Positions 55,259 to 64,000 of a stretch of DNA of 64,000 bases are shown here, piece by piece (within the stretch, counting starts at the first letter, position 1; each line of letters opens with the position of its first letter). The notes under the pieces were generated by a model, which saw nothing but the letters and a program-made list of their open reading frames with translations, ran no database searches and was not told the origin of the DNA. Source of the DNA: Anaspis maculata. Taxonomy: Eukaryota; Arthropoda; Insecta; Coleoptera; Scraptiidae. The stretch lies in contig OX421968.1 of assembly GCA_949128115.1 (NCBI GenBank), positions 2,790,001 through 2,854,000 of the forward strand. Reading direction: 5' to 3'. The translations under genes were made by a program, and so were the position numbers.

Positions 55259-56965
55259 AAAGTTATTTTTGATGTGGACCAAGCACTGGAAGATATACAG
55301 ACAAGGCAAGGTCATGATTTTCAGTCTAACAAAATGTGGCCGACAATCGTCTCTGTAACCAATACCCGCCACAATACGAAGAGCTCTTCTTTGTAAACGG
55401 AAAATGTAGGATGTCACCGACGAGTGACCCCACACAAGTAACGCGTGCGACAAGTGAGTCTCAATGACAGAGAAATAAGCGTTACGCAATACAGAGCCCG
55501 ACACACAGTTCGAGGTACTACGCAGCAAGTAAATCTGTCTCGACAACTTGGTCCCCAAAATATCACCATATTTGTCCCACAACAGTCTGGAGTCTATGTG
55601 CACTCCCAGAAACTTACGATCCCTTCAGGTCCACATCACCGACTACATTCAAAGTAAACAAAACACTAGCAGATTTGTCATTGTTAAGGCTCAGCGAACC
55701 TCAGCCTATTCGACGCAAACCAACGTGTAACTAGACCCCGCAAACTGGCGTCGAGACAGACAGCATCCTCAAGTCCTGGAGCCGAACTGCATAGAACTGT
55801 GTCATCAGCGAACAACCTGATAGCTCCATCAGCATGTTCGGAAGGTAAATCATTGATATGAATCAGGAACAGTGTCGGTCCAAGCACGGAACCTTGGGGA
55901 ACTCCTTGATCAACCGGGAGCGGAGAAGACATGGTGGAACCATGGCAAACCGATTGAGATCGTCCGGCAAGATAAGACTAGATCATTCTACAAGCTGTGG
56001 GGTGAACATTATAGAAGTAAAGTTTGCGGAGTAAGACGGAATGAGACACGCAGTCAAAAGCCTTACCGACATCGAGAAACGTAGATACATCACAGTCTCC
56101 CTCCTCAAAACCATCAACCAACCTCCTAACTCCAACAACGCCTGGGATGTAGATCTGCTCTGCCTAAAACCAAAACTGCTTCTCTGAAAACAAACGGTTG
56201 GTCTCAAAGTGAGCAACGAGATGACCATTCATCACCCTTTCAAGGATTTTGGAAAAGACCGGCAACATAGATATGGGTCGATAGTTACCCGGATCACTGA
56301 CATCACCCTTGTTCTTGAAAACGGGTATTACTAAAGCTCTTTTCAAACAGTCAGAAAAAGTAGCGGATGTTATGCATAAATTAATCAGCTTGGTCAGTGG
56401 GACTATAACAAGATCAGCAATGGAGTTGAACACTCAGCCCAAAGACATCTCTGGGCCTGCTATTCTTCAAACTGAAGACAATATCTCGAACCAGATACAA
56501 GATACCTCCTCAAACCTAAAATATCTCATCCGATGCAATGTCGACTTCAAACGTTTGATATCTGCCATCATATGAACAGGATCGGTCGATGTTGGAGGCA
56601 ACTTCTTGAGTAATTCATCAGCTATACCTACCAGTGAAATAGGAATTGAGTTCGTCGGGAGACACACTCAAAGCATCGTTCGTGCGAGATACATTAGCTC
56701 CACAGTTCATGTTAATAATCTGCCACATTGTTTTGGTCCTGTTACTCTTGGAATTGATGTAGTTGCTGTTTGAATCTATCTTGGCCGCCTGAGAGCATCC
56801 CGGTAACGATTCCTGGAAACATTACGCAGCCTCTGAGCATATCAGGATCGGATGTCTTGATATAAAGGTTCTTATACTTTGTAAGGTCTTTTATCATAAC
56901 TTTCAGAGACTGTGAGCACCATTCAACATTAATGTCTGTTCTGGCACCATGAGCCTTCATCATCT
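55258..56965 (-). pseudogene. LINE reverse transcriptase, multiple frameshifts
   Basis: In 5' to 3' order on the minus strand: KAHGARTDINVEWCSQSLKV (near 56950), then LTKLINLCITSATFSDCLKR and YRPISMLPVFSKILERVM (about 56280), FGFRQSRSTSQALLEL (about 56150), VPQGSVLGPTLFLIHINDLP (about 55900), the catalytic FADDTVLCSS (about 55810), and a thumb-region tail HALLVWGHSS with LQRRALRIVAGI. The motif-A aspartate region lies in a broken frame near 56060. At least four shifts or stops make it inactive. The motif set matches Jockey/CR1-type RTs. Confidence 0.85.
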
Positions 56966-57080
56966 TCTCAGGAAATGCAATAAGAGACTTATTTCGAATA
57001 GTTTCCAGAAAAGCAGAAAACCTGTAGCCTAAATCGCACCCAGCATCACCAACAAAACTCCAGTCGGTCTCACTTATAAT
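55258..57080 (-). mobile_element. Decayed LINE fragment (Jockey/CR1-like)
   Basis: A minus-strand RT is spread over several frames, truncated at both ends: the 5' limit is about 57080, where the 57085 repeat begins, and the 3' limit is at the palindrome edge. No 3' UTR or target duplication is seen. Confidence 0.8.
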
Positions 57081-57084
57081 CCAG

Positions 57085-57248
57085 GAACTTTAGCTGTTAA
57101 AATCGCAAATAGCGAACAAAAATCAAAGCCAGCCGGATTTTTGTATATAAGCTCAGTTAAGCATGTAGTTTAACATAGTAAGTCCTCAAAAATCCGGTGT
57201 GAGCTTCGGCCGTTGTGGCCTCGAGAAGAACTTGAGGATCAGTTTTTC
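57085..57248 (+). repeat. First half of a repeat shared with 27770-27950
   Basis: AAAATCGCAAATAGCGAACA, CTCAGTTAAGCATGTAGTTT and GAACTTGAGGATCAGTTTTT match 27785-27945. The copy continues at 58706 after an inserted palindrome. Confidence 0.8.
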
Positions 57249-57249
57249 G

Positions 57250-58706
57250 CATATAAACTGCTCAACGAAAAATAAGGATATTGAAAATTGTTGCTCAAGT
57301 TCAAATAGAGATAACTCAAGGAAAAATTACCCAATTCAAAAAAAATCAACATTGCCTGATAGGACTATTCTTTGACTACAAGGTGGTTTCATTAGTTTCA
57401 TCATCCATTGCATTTTGCAAGATATACAGGGTGCCAAAGGAAGAGGTGAAAATCGGTGAATTTTCGAAGTCATCTACCTGCTTCAGAAAAAATGTCCGTT
57501 TTTTTCTGAGTCAATTTTTAGAAAGTCTGCGTCAAAATCTGTCGACTAATAGTAATTTTTTTATTCAGTTTTCTTTTTTTCAAAAATTTTAGAATTTTTT
57601 CATGAAATCGAAAAAATTCGATGTCGATTCTGCAAACGGCTTCTACTGAAATTTGGTAATAAAATAAGGTATGATTTCATTTATGTTTGTTTGAGTAATC
57701 TATAGCTGAAGAACACATGGGCCTAGAATCGAAATTTGTTTTGAATCACAGGACAGAAGGCGCATACCCATATTCTCATAGCAAGGATGTTTCTCAGAGC
57801 AAACCCGACTGTGATGGAGGATGGTTTGGACATTTTCAATCAACAAACATTCTTATGCGTGCTGTCCAAAGGACAAGACAAATATGTCAAAAATTATACT
57901 GGTGATGGTTGGGAAGAAATTTATTGCAACAATAAACCTATACAATGAAAGAACATCAAACAATCAATAACTTGCATAATCGACTTCTCAAAATCGTAGC
58001 ATTTTCGAAGGGATTTATTCGAGCACTGAACGATAGAACGATTGCCTTGCAGTGCAGTTGTCTTTTGTCTTTGACTTGAGCCAGGTCTTCTAGCGACACC
58101 AGCAGTGTCCATGTTGTACTTCCATAAAAGTCTAGAACTAGAATCTAGAATCAGGCTTTGTGATGTTTCTCTGACCTAACTATCCTGATCTGATAAATCC
58201 AACATGTAACAAAGTATTGACGGATACCTCCTTGGGAAGTCACTTGCATCGGTTGGTTTGATGATTCAATGAGACGGTTTGTGAAGTGAAATCATACTTT
58301 ACTATCAAATTTCAATAGAAGCCGTTTACAGAATCGACATCAATTTTTATTTGATTTCATGAAAAAAAATAAAAACTTTTTGAAAAAAAAACCTGATTAA
58401 AAAAAATTCACTATTTAGTTGACAGATTGATGCAGGCTTTCAAAAAATGAACTGAGAAAAAATCTGACATTTTTTCTAAAACAGGTAGACCACTTCGAAA
58501 ATTCACTAATTTTCACCTCTTCCCTTGGCACCCTGTATATCTTGCAAAATGCGATGTATGATCAAACTAAGGACAGCACCTTGTAGCCAAAGAATAGTTC
58601 TATCAGGCAGTGTTGATTTTTTTCAAATTGGTCAATTTTTTCTTCGGTTATCTTTATTTAAACTTGAGCGACAATTTTCAATATCCTTATTTTTCGTTGA
58701 GCAGTT
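57250..58706. mobile_element. 1.46-kb palindromic element
   Basis: The ends ACTGCTCAACGAAAAATAAG and its inverse face each other; arms of about 430 bp (57250-57690 and 58285-58706) pair through TATACAGGGTGCCAAAGG. Comparison with 27940-27955 shows the empty site. The unpaired middle (57700-58280) is non-repetitive; its ORFs (57717-57905) have no known domain. The target duplication is not clean. Confidence 0.85.
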
Positions 58707-59080
58707 TATCTCGTGAACAATGGCACTTAGAAAGAAAGTGCTTGGAAAGAAATTGTTGAAAATTTTATTGCCTCTAAGAAAGGTCCTTACACATTTTATC
58801 GTCAGTCCACTCCTTCCTCGTCAAAACACAAGAAAATTAAAACAATCCAGATACTCGATGCTGAAGACTGTATGGACCTTGAGTTTTATGATGGCGGAGT
58901 GCCACCTCGTAGAGGTGTTGGTTGGTCTACTATTTCTTGATTGAAACTTGAAGCCATCAATACGAACTATGCCGGCGGCATATACAGGGTGAAATAAAAA
59001 TAAAAAGTTGAGCATTTGTTCCTCAAGAACCAAAATAAGTGAAGACATGTAAATCGCCATAAATAATTCTGATTTCATGG
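58706..59080 (+). repeat. Second half of the repeat shared with 27955-28340
   Basis: TTTATCTCGTGAACAATGGC, CTGTATGGACCTTGAGTTTT and ATGATGGCGGAGTGCCAC match 27947-28160. It includes GGCATATACAGGGTGAAATA, mirrored in design by GGCATATACAGGATGAGAGG at 28229. Confidence 0.8.
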
Positions 59081-59470
59081 TCATGAAGTCGTCGTAAACT
59101 TGAATTAGATATCTTAAGCCGTTCTTGAAATATCTTCAAAAGACTGAAGTTGTTACCGAAAAAAGTAATTTGTTCGTCTACTCATCAGAAAAAAGTTGAC
59201 TGTGTTTTTTCTAAAAGTAGTTGGCCTAGAGAGTGTTTTTCACTATTATTTTATTTTAAATGTAATTTATCATTGTTTCGATTCAAAACACCAAGTTTCG
59301 ATTCAAAACACCAAGTCTCGATTCAATATCTGAAGAATTACTGATATACGGAAAACTATTTTTTTTTCGTAACGACTTCAGTCTTCTGAAGATATGTCAG
59401 AAACGGCTCAACATATTTGATCCAAGTTTACGACGACTTCATGACCATAGAATAAGAAATATTTTTGGCA
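59070..59470. repeat. Palindrome with a short tandem repeat at its turn
   Basis: ATGGTCATGAAGTCGTCGTA and AGACTGAAGTTGTTACC on the left mirror CTTCAGTCTTCTGAAGATAT and TACGACGACTTCATGACCAT on the right. At 59277-59327 a 20-21-bp unit (TTTCGATTCAAAACACCAAG) is repeated about 2.5 times. Confidence 0.8.
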
Positions 59471-59479
59471 ATTTATATA

Positions 59480-59962
59480 TCTTCACCTATTTTCCACAAA
59501 AAAAAAATCATTTCCATCCTCTAAAGACTGCTATTTCTATCTAAGAGAATTTTTTCAATATTTTCAACAAATTCACGACCTCATTACGGGATGGTTCCGT
59601 GAAATTCAGAGTTTTGGCCAAAAATTTGATCATCAGACCCACTGTGCAGTGCCAGTGCAGTGGTCCCAAAAATAGCGCTATTAGTGTATTGTTGGTTGCC
59701 TATGTTCCTCCAATTTTAAGTAAACTACCCTTCCGTTGTGGATAGGGGTGCTGATTTTTTGCAGATAAGACCCTGCAGGTCTTGCAGTACACGTGTGCAA
59801 AAATTCAGGCACGTCGGAGGGGCCCTTGTGCCTCACATGCAAATTTCATGCGGCATGCATTTTAGTGACACCTCCAGTAAGGGACCTTTTCAATAATTCA
59901 AATGTTTTCTGTTTCAATGGCATGTTACTCTGAGATGAATAATAATTTAATCAGCAACACAT
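59480..59962. other. Stretch with no gene recognised
   Basis: An A-rich run at 59501-59509 is followed by mixed sequence without ORFs, repeat termini or RNA-gene motifs that I can identify. Confidence 0.45.
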
Positions 59963-59976
59963 TTAGTTACTTACGC

Positions 59977-60120
59977 CCATGGAAGCTGGCGAATGCGTGG
60001 CAAGAACAGCGGCATCGACATCCTCGTGTGATTCCAGAGTTGCACTCCGATGATCATTCTTAAACGCACACCAAGTACCAAGTAGTCCAAGTGGTTGTAA
60101 TGAGGTCCTCGTCCATCTTG
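59977..60120 (-). CDS. Candidate internal exon, unknown protein
   Basis: On the minus strand a 144-bp stretch begins after a pyrimidine-rich run ending TATTTCAAG and ends CCATGGGC followed by GTAAGTAACT, an excellent splice donor. Two of the three frames stay open: one reads WTRTSLQPLGLLGTWCAFKN onward, ending VLATHSPASMG; another reads GRGPHYNHLDYLVLGVRLRM onward. Good splice signals on both sides in a repeat-free area make this the best host-exon candidate in the window, but I recognise neither protein and cannot choose the frame. Confidence 0.35.
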
Positions 60121-60244
60121 AAATAATAGCGCAAATAAGTTGAAAGAAAAAACAAGATGTGATGTGAACATTGCTTCTTAACGAAATTACTAGATGGTAG
60201 TCTACCTTGAAGTTGAACTTTTCATGGGAAATCTTCGTCTTCAA

Positions 60245-61316
60245 CTTCGTTGTTCATGGCTTAGCCGCAAAACATGCCACACAACAATAACTGAATTATA
60301 ATAACAGCCATAGTTCGAAACGAAAACAAATGAAAAGATGAAAAATGAAAACATTAGACGCAACGCAAAACAAAAGCTAAATACGTCAAAACGTCAATGG
60401 TGCCAATAGTGAAAAAGGACAAATTAGGGGCAATGAAAATGTCGTAAATAGGTACCTAAACTGCTACCTATCAAAAGAGAAGAAAACAAGTTTACCTCGA
60501 ATATATTTACCTGTAGCCAAATCTGTTATCCTGGCTGCCATTTATTTTTTTGCTCGACAGCTAATAAATAAAGGAAGTCAGAGCCACCTTTTCGGCTATA
60601 GTAGGATTTAGTAGGTATACATTTTGGTGCGGGTTTTTTGTTTAAAATTAAATATTGTTACTACATTATATGACTGGAAAGATGATGCATTCTTGACGAA
60701 TGACGACACTTCCTTTGAATCAGAATCGTCAAAAATAGAAGCAGACCTCGAAGCAGACTTTTTTCTGTAGCCATTTTGACCTCGACCAGATTCTATAATG
60801 AGCGATATAGCCATGGGTGCCGCTGGCCCCCCTTCCCAAATATTTCAAGCGAAATCACTAAATATTTTTTCTTTCAAAATTGAGACTTGTAGGTAGGTAC
60901 TTGAGACATAACTTTCAAATTATCTCAAGAATTTTCTTGAAAATCAGTAAAATCACGTAGGCAAAATCTGTGACAAATGGTTTCAACGGTATGAGAATGA
61001 TATGGAAAAAAGATATATCTACTCACAACCACTATGGTAATTGATTCATTACATACCTAGTAGGAGGTCGGGAAGTGACCTATTGCCGACCTCCCGAGAA
61101 AGTGAAGAAATGGTAGCTTCAGAAGGGAAATTTCAAAATATGCATCCAACCAAACAATAAGTGTGTTGATCAGTATTTCCTGAACCACGTTTCAGCAAAA
61201 TTAATCGGCCTATCTGGAAGTTATGACAAAAAGTTAATTTTCAGATTTCAACTTTTGAACGCCTGTAATCCTGCAAGCTGAGTACACAGTACACGGTTGT
61301 GAGTAAAATAGTATAC
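60245..61316. other. Stretch with no gene recognised
   Basis: A minus-strand ORF (60608-60814) reads MAISLIIESGRGQNGYRKKS, then a serine-rich stretch; it could be an exon but lacks supporting signals. A short hairpin GGAGGTCGGGAAGTG...CCGACCTCCC lies at 61067-61101. Nothing else is identified. Confidence 0.4.
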
Positions 61317-61419
61317 ATACTCTCGACGGTAAATACATCATTCCAGCATCGGGCTAGAGGGCTTTGCCTGGAGGCTCTCTGTGCCCTCAGCAGTAATGAT
61401 GTATTTCCCGTCTCGGTAT
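61317..61419. mobile_element. Small palindromic MITE
   Basis: GACGGTAAATACATCATT on the left mirrors AATGATGTATTTCCCGTC on the right, and inner GGGC/GCCC blocks also pair. It is noncoding. Confidence 0.7.
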
Positions 61420-61476
61420 GTAATATATATTATTGAAATATTTGTTTTCGTTTTTTTTTCACCGAATAGAAATAAT

Positions 61477-61611
61477 AGTACATTACGTAACAAGAGTAGT
61501 AAGTAGCATATTACGCACGCAGGGAAAAGTTGCGCACGAGCGAGCGTAGCGAGCGAGTGCAGTACTCCCTGAGTGCGTAATTGCTTTACTACTCGTGTCA
61601 TGTACAGTACT
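61477..61611. mobile_element. Small palindromic MITE
   Basis: AGTACATTACGTAACAAGAG on the left mirrors CTCGTGTCATGTACAGTACT on the right. The inner part carries TATTACGCACGCAGGGA mirrored by TCCCTGAGTGCGTAAT, with GAGCGAGCGTAGCGAGCGAG at the turn. Confidence 0.8.
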
Positions 61612-61619
61612 TTACCTAC

Positions 61620-62481
61620 GACCCCAATCCAAAGCGGTATTGTAACTTTGTGAGGGACCCAGAATAATTTTCAAAAAAACAAGGTAATAAAACAGTCCTA
61701 CATCAACAATAACAGTAGATATTGACTTAAAAGCTATAATTAACGTGAAATGTAGCCAGTGGTATTGTAAACGGCAAAAATTATAGGTAAAAAAGCCACG
61801 TATTTCATGAAATACCTACGATTTAAGTTCTCCCCTGATTCAAAATTCAAATAAAATCCCGCCGTATGCAGATTGTGTTGATTGGTCGGTGCGAAGTGTG
61901 CCTTGACACTCTTGACAGGAGAAGCACGCACCGCATAGCAGTGTCAGCGGCCGTCATCCGTGTTCATAATATTAATATCCGTGTTCATAGGATACTAGGT
62001 TTTGCTAAATTCAGAGCAAGTAGAGCAAGTTAGAGCCTGCTGGCTCGGTGGTTGTCTGTTGTACAACGTTTTTCGTCAAGACCTGAAAGAAAAGCACCCA
62101 AAAATCGATTCTTGAAAATTGAGTGTTCACTTACTGTGCCTAAAGCGAGGCCTGAGGTGTATTTAGAAGCGTACCTACCTATAGCCATTCAATTATTCGT
62201 TCGGCGTGGTGATATAATTGGATTACAACACTGGGACATGAATACTGGACAGCAATAAATAGTATTATTTGAAAATTATCGAACTTAGGTAGGCAGGCAG
62301 CAGGAGACCTGTCATCAGACATTTGATGCTTGTTGTAACTGTCTAATTTTTACACCTACTTGATCCCAAGTTGTTGTTGACTGCGGATAGTCCTTGCATT
62401 GATATTTTGAATCTTTTTTAATAAATCTCGCAAAATTATTGTGATCAGGTAAAAACTAAGCCCTACAAATGCAAGCTAAAA
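61620..62481. other. Stretch with no gene recognised
   Basis: There is one ORF of 68 codons (62052-62258, +; RPERKAPKNRFLKIECSLTV) without a known domain. A direct repeat TCCGTGTTCATA occurs at 61959 and 61979. Nothing else is identified. Confidence 0.4.
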
Positions 62482-64000
62482 TTTTTTTTTTTTTTTTTTT
62501 TTTTTAATTGTCTCCATATATAATACAATTGTCAAATTTGACATTAGGTATATAGTTTTGTAAATATAAAATCATGACATTGTGGAGGAGTCCCCAATGG
62601 TACTCTCCCTTTTTTCAACACTTATACAATAAAATAAAATTTAGGGTATAAAACGAATTGACAACAGATTAAAATAAAATAAATCGACGAATCATCGGGC
62701 GAGGTCCAAGAAGTCCACTCTTTTGAGCCGCTTATATTTTGGCTGATTTAGGAGATCGGTCGCCAGGTCGTTGGGCTGGAGCTGGAGTCTCTCCAGGTAT
62801 TTTTTTGTAGTTGATTTTACTTCCTGTCTCACATCCGCCATCTGGAGGTCGCGATGAAGGACTGTGTTGGGCACATACCATGGGGCGTCTGCAATACAGC
62901 GAAGGGCCTTGTTCTGAAATCTTTGGATGATTTCGATGTTGGACGAGCGTGCAGATCCCCACAGCTGGATTCCATATGTCCAAATTGGCTTCAGTATCGC
63001 TTTGTAGACCAGCAATTTATTCTCTAGTGACAGCTGCGAGCGACGTCCAATAAGCCAGTACATCTTCGAGAATCTGATGCCGAGTTGTTTTCTTTTGGCC
63101 CAGATGTGCGATCTCCAAGTGAGCCGTCGGTCAAGATGAATTCCAAGATACCGGACTTCTTGCTTCTGCGGAATGACCAGGTTGTTTAGGACAACAGGTG
63201 GACACGTTTCTCTGCGAGTTGTGAAGGTGATGTGTACAGACTTCATCTCGTTGACCTTGATTCGCCACACTTTCAACCAGCTCTGCAACCCATCGAGATA
63301 CAGCTGCAGTCGTCGAGAAGCCATCGAAGGATCGTGATGTGAGGCCAGCACTGCTGTGTCGTCGGCGAACGTAGCGACTGTCGCGTTCTTATTTTTGGGT
63401 AGGTCTGCCGTGAAGATGGTATACAATACTGGTCCAAGCACGCTTCCCTGCGGTACTCCTGATTTTATTGGATATGGCTTTGTTCTGGCATCACCATGTT
63501 TGACCATAAACTGTCGGTCTGTCAGGTATGATCTTAGTACCGCATAGTAGGTGTGTGGTAGTCCCCGCTTCAGCTTGAACAACAGACCCTCGTGCCAAAC
63601 CTTATCAAAGGCCTGGGATACGTCGACGAACACTGCCGAGCAGTACCTTCCGTGTTCAAGGTCGTGCTTAGCTCTGGTGGCCACCCTGTGCACCTGTTCT
63701 ACAGTTCCATGTCGCTGTCTAAAACCAAACTGATGTCGTGGAATCAACTCCCTCTCCTCGATGACTAGTCGCAGATCTTTAAGAAGCACTTTTTCGAACA
63801 CCTTTGAGAGGACTGGCAGCAAACTGATTGGTCGGTATGATGTTACTTCTGTGTCCTTCTTTCCTTGCTTATGAATCATAACAATCTCAGCCAGCTTCCA
63901 TTGAGGCGGAAAGTGTCCCAGTCTTGTGATTGCATTAAAGATCATGGTCACAGCTCTTAGTCCCGAATGTGGCAGTTCTTTCAATACGTTGGCGGTCAGA
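62482..64000 (-). mobile_element. Jockey-type LINE, 3' half, runs off the window
   Basis: A 24-base T-run (62482-62505) is the poly(A) tail of a minus-strand retrotransposon. It is followed inward by a 3' UTR of about 185 bp and an uninterrupted ORF2 end. The 5' part lies beyond 64000, so completeness and target duplication cannot be judged here. Confidence 0.92.
62692..64000 (-). CDS. Jockey-type LINE ORF2, reverse transcriptase (partial)
   Basis: The frame is open from the window edge to the stop at 62692, at least 435 codons with no internal stop. An in-frame ATG at 63984 is not the real start, because LTANVL precedes it. Counting from that ATG: YRPISLLPVLSKVFEKVL at 50-67, FGFRQRHGTVEQ at 86-97, the motif-A aspartate in VFVDVSQAFDKVW at about 121, SGVPQGSVLGPVLYTIFTAD at 175-194, the catalytic FADD at 206-209, and YLGIHLDRRLTWRSHI at about 282-297. 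The C-terminus ends in RVDFLDLAR. The enzyme copies its own RNA into DNA at a nicked target. All catalytic aspartates are present; it is the best-preserved coding sequence in the window. The endonuclease lies off the edge. Confidence 0.95.
   Translation of the reverse strand, partial: LTANVLKELPHSGLRAVTMIFNAITRLGHFPPQWKLAEIVMIHKQGKKDTEVTSYRPISLLPVLSKVFEKVLLKDLRLVIEERELIPRHQFGFRQRHGTVEQVHRVATRAKHDLEHGRYCSAVFVDVSQAFDKVWHEGLLFKLKRGLPHTYYAVLRSYLTDRQFMVKHGDARTKPYPIKSGVPQGSVLGPVLYTIFTADLPKNKNATVATFADDTAVLASHHDPSMASRRLQLYLDGLQSWLKVWRIKVNEMKSVHITFTTRRETCPPVVLNNLVIPQKQEVRYLGIHLDRRLTWRSHIWAKRKQLGIRFSKMYWLIGRRSQLSLENKLLVYKAILKPIWTYGIQLWGSARSSNIEIIQRFQNKALRCIADAPWYVPNTVLHRDLQMADVRQEVKSTTKKYLERLQLQPNDLATDLLNQPKYKRLKRVDFLDLAR

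Noticed and set aside
1..64000. tRNA or rRNA genes
   Set aside because: I saw no A-box/B-box pair with a cloverleaf and no rRNA core sequence; a covariance-model scan would be needed to be certain.

Overview
This is eukaryotic nuclear DNA made almost entirely of nested transposable elements. It is AT-rich, has no bacterial-style operons, and carries non-LTR (LINE) retrotransposon fragments, hAT-, mariner- and Mutator-like DNA-element remnants and microsatellites. The reverse transcriptase types (Jockey-like, I-like with RNase H, and one with a restriction-like endonuclease) together with the mariner fragment suggest an arthropod, most likely an insect. I cannot fix the order or species from sequence alone. 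No host gene could be recognised with confidence; two or three possible exons are listed at low confidence.

Layout. 209-14492: a long inverted repeat (palindrome A) split by a 10,134-bp element (4156-14289) that has identical 92-bp terminal inverted repeats (TIRs) and a perfect 8-bp target duplication. The element is packed with older repeats and palindromes and shows no transposase. 14640-18095: a LINE tail, a stretch of unknown low-copy sequence, and the 3' part of a restriction-like-endonuclease LINE on the minus strand. 18225-28620: a run of palindromic elements, miniature elements (MITEs), a 118-bp tandem repeat, a hAT element with CGAGAT-type subterminal arrays (23176-24378) and a Mutator-like palindrome with a 9-bp duplication (27463-28620). 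28785-33095: two related palindromes built of roughly 140-bp monomers that start with a CAGGGTG-type motif; the first has a fresh three-copy 486-bp tandem expansion.

33400-48250: two large TA-flanked inverted-repeat elements that abut at one shared TA (33400-38355 and 38358-43943). The first carries one copy of an unclassified repeat of about 2.9 kb and the second carries a truncated LINE. A second copy of the 2.9-kb repeat follows at 44496-48037, itself split by a GCC-rich hAT element. 48753-53793: two Penelope-like terminal structures with degenerate hammerhead-like motifs flank a decayed I-type LINE. 54845-59470: nested palindromes and a decayed minus-strand LINE. 59480-62481: mostly unassigned, with small MITEs and a possible exon. 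62482-64000: an intact-looking 3' half of a Jockey-type LINE with a poly(A) tail, running off the right edge.

The genes do not form a pathway. The biology visible here is transposon nesting and a strong tendency of DNA elements to exist as very long inverted repeats, often sharing CAGGG-type ends at TA targets. Several insertions can be ordered in time because target duplications are intact and the opposite arm of a palindrome preserves the empty site.
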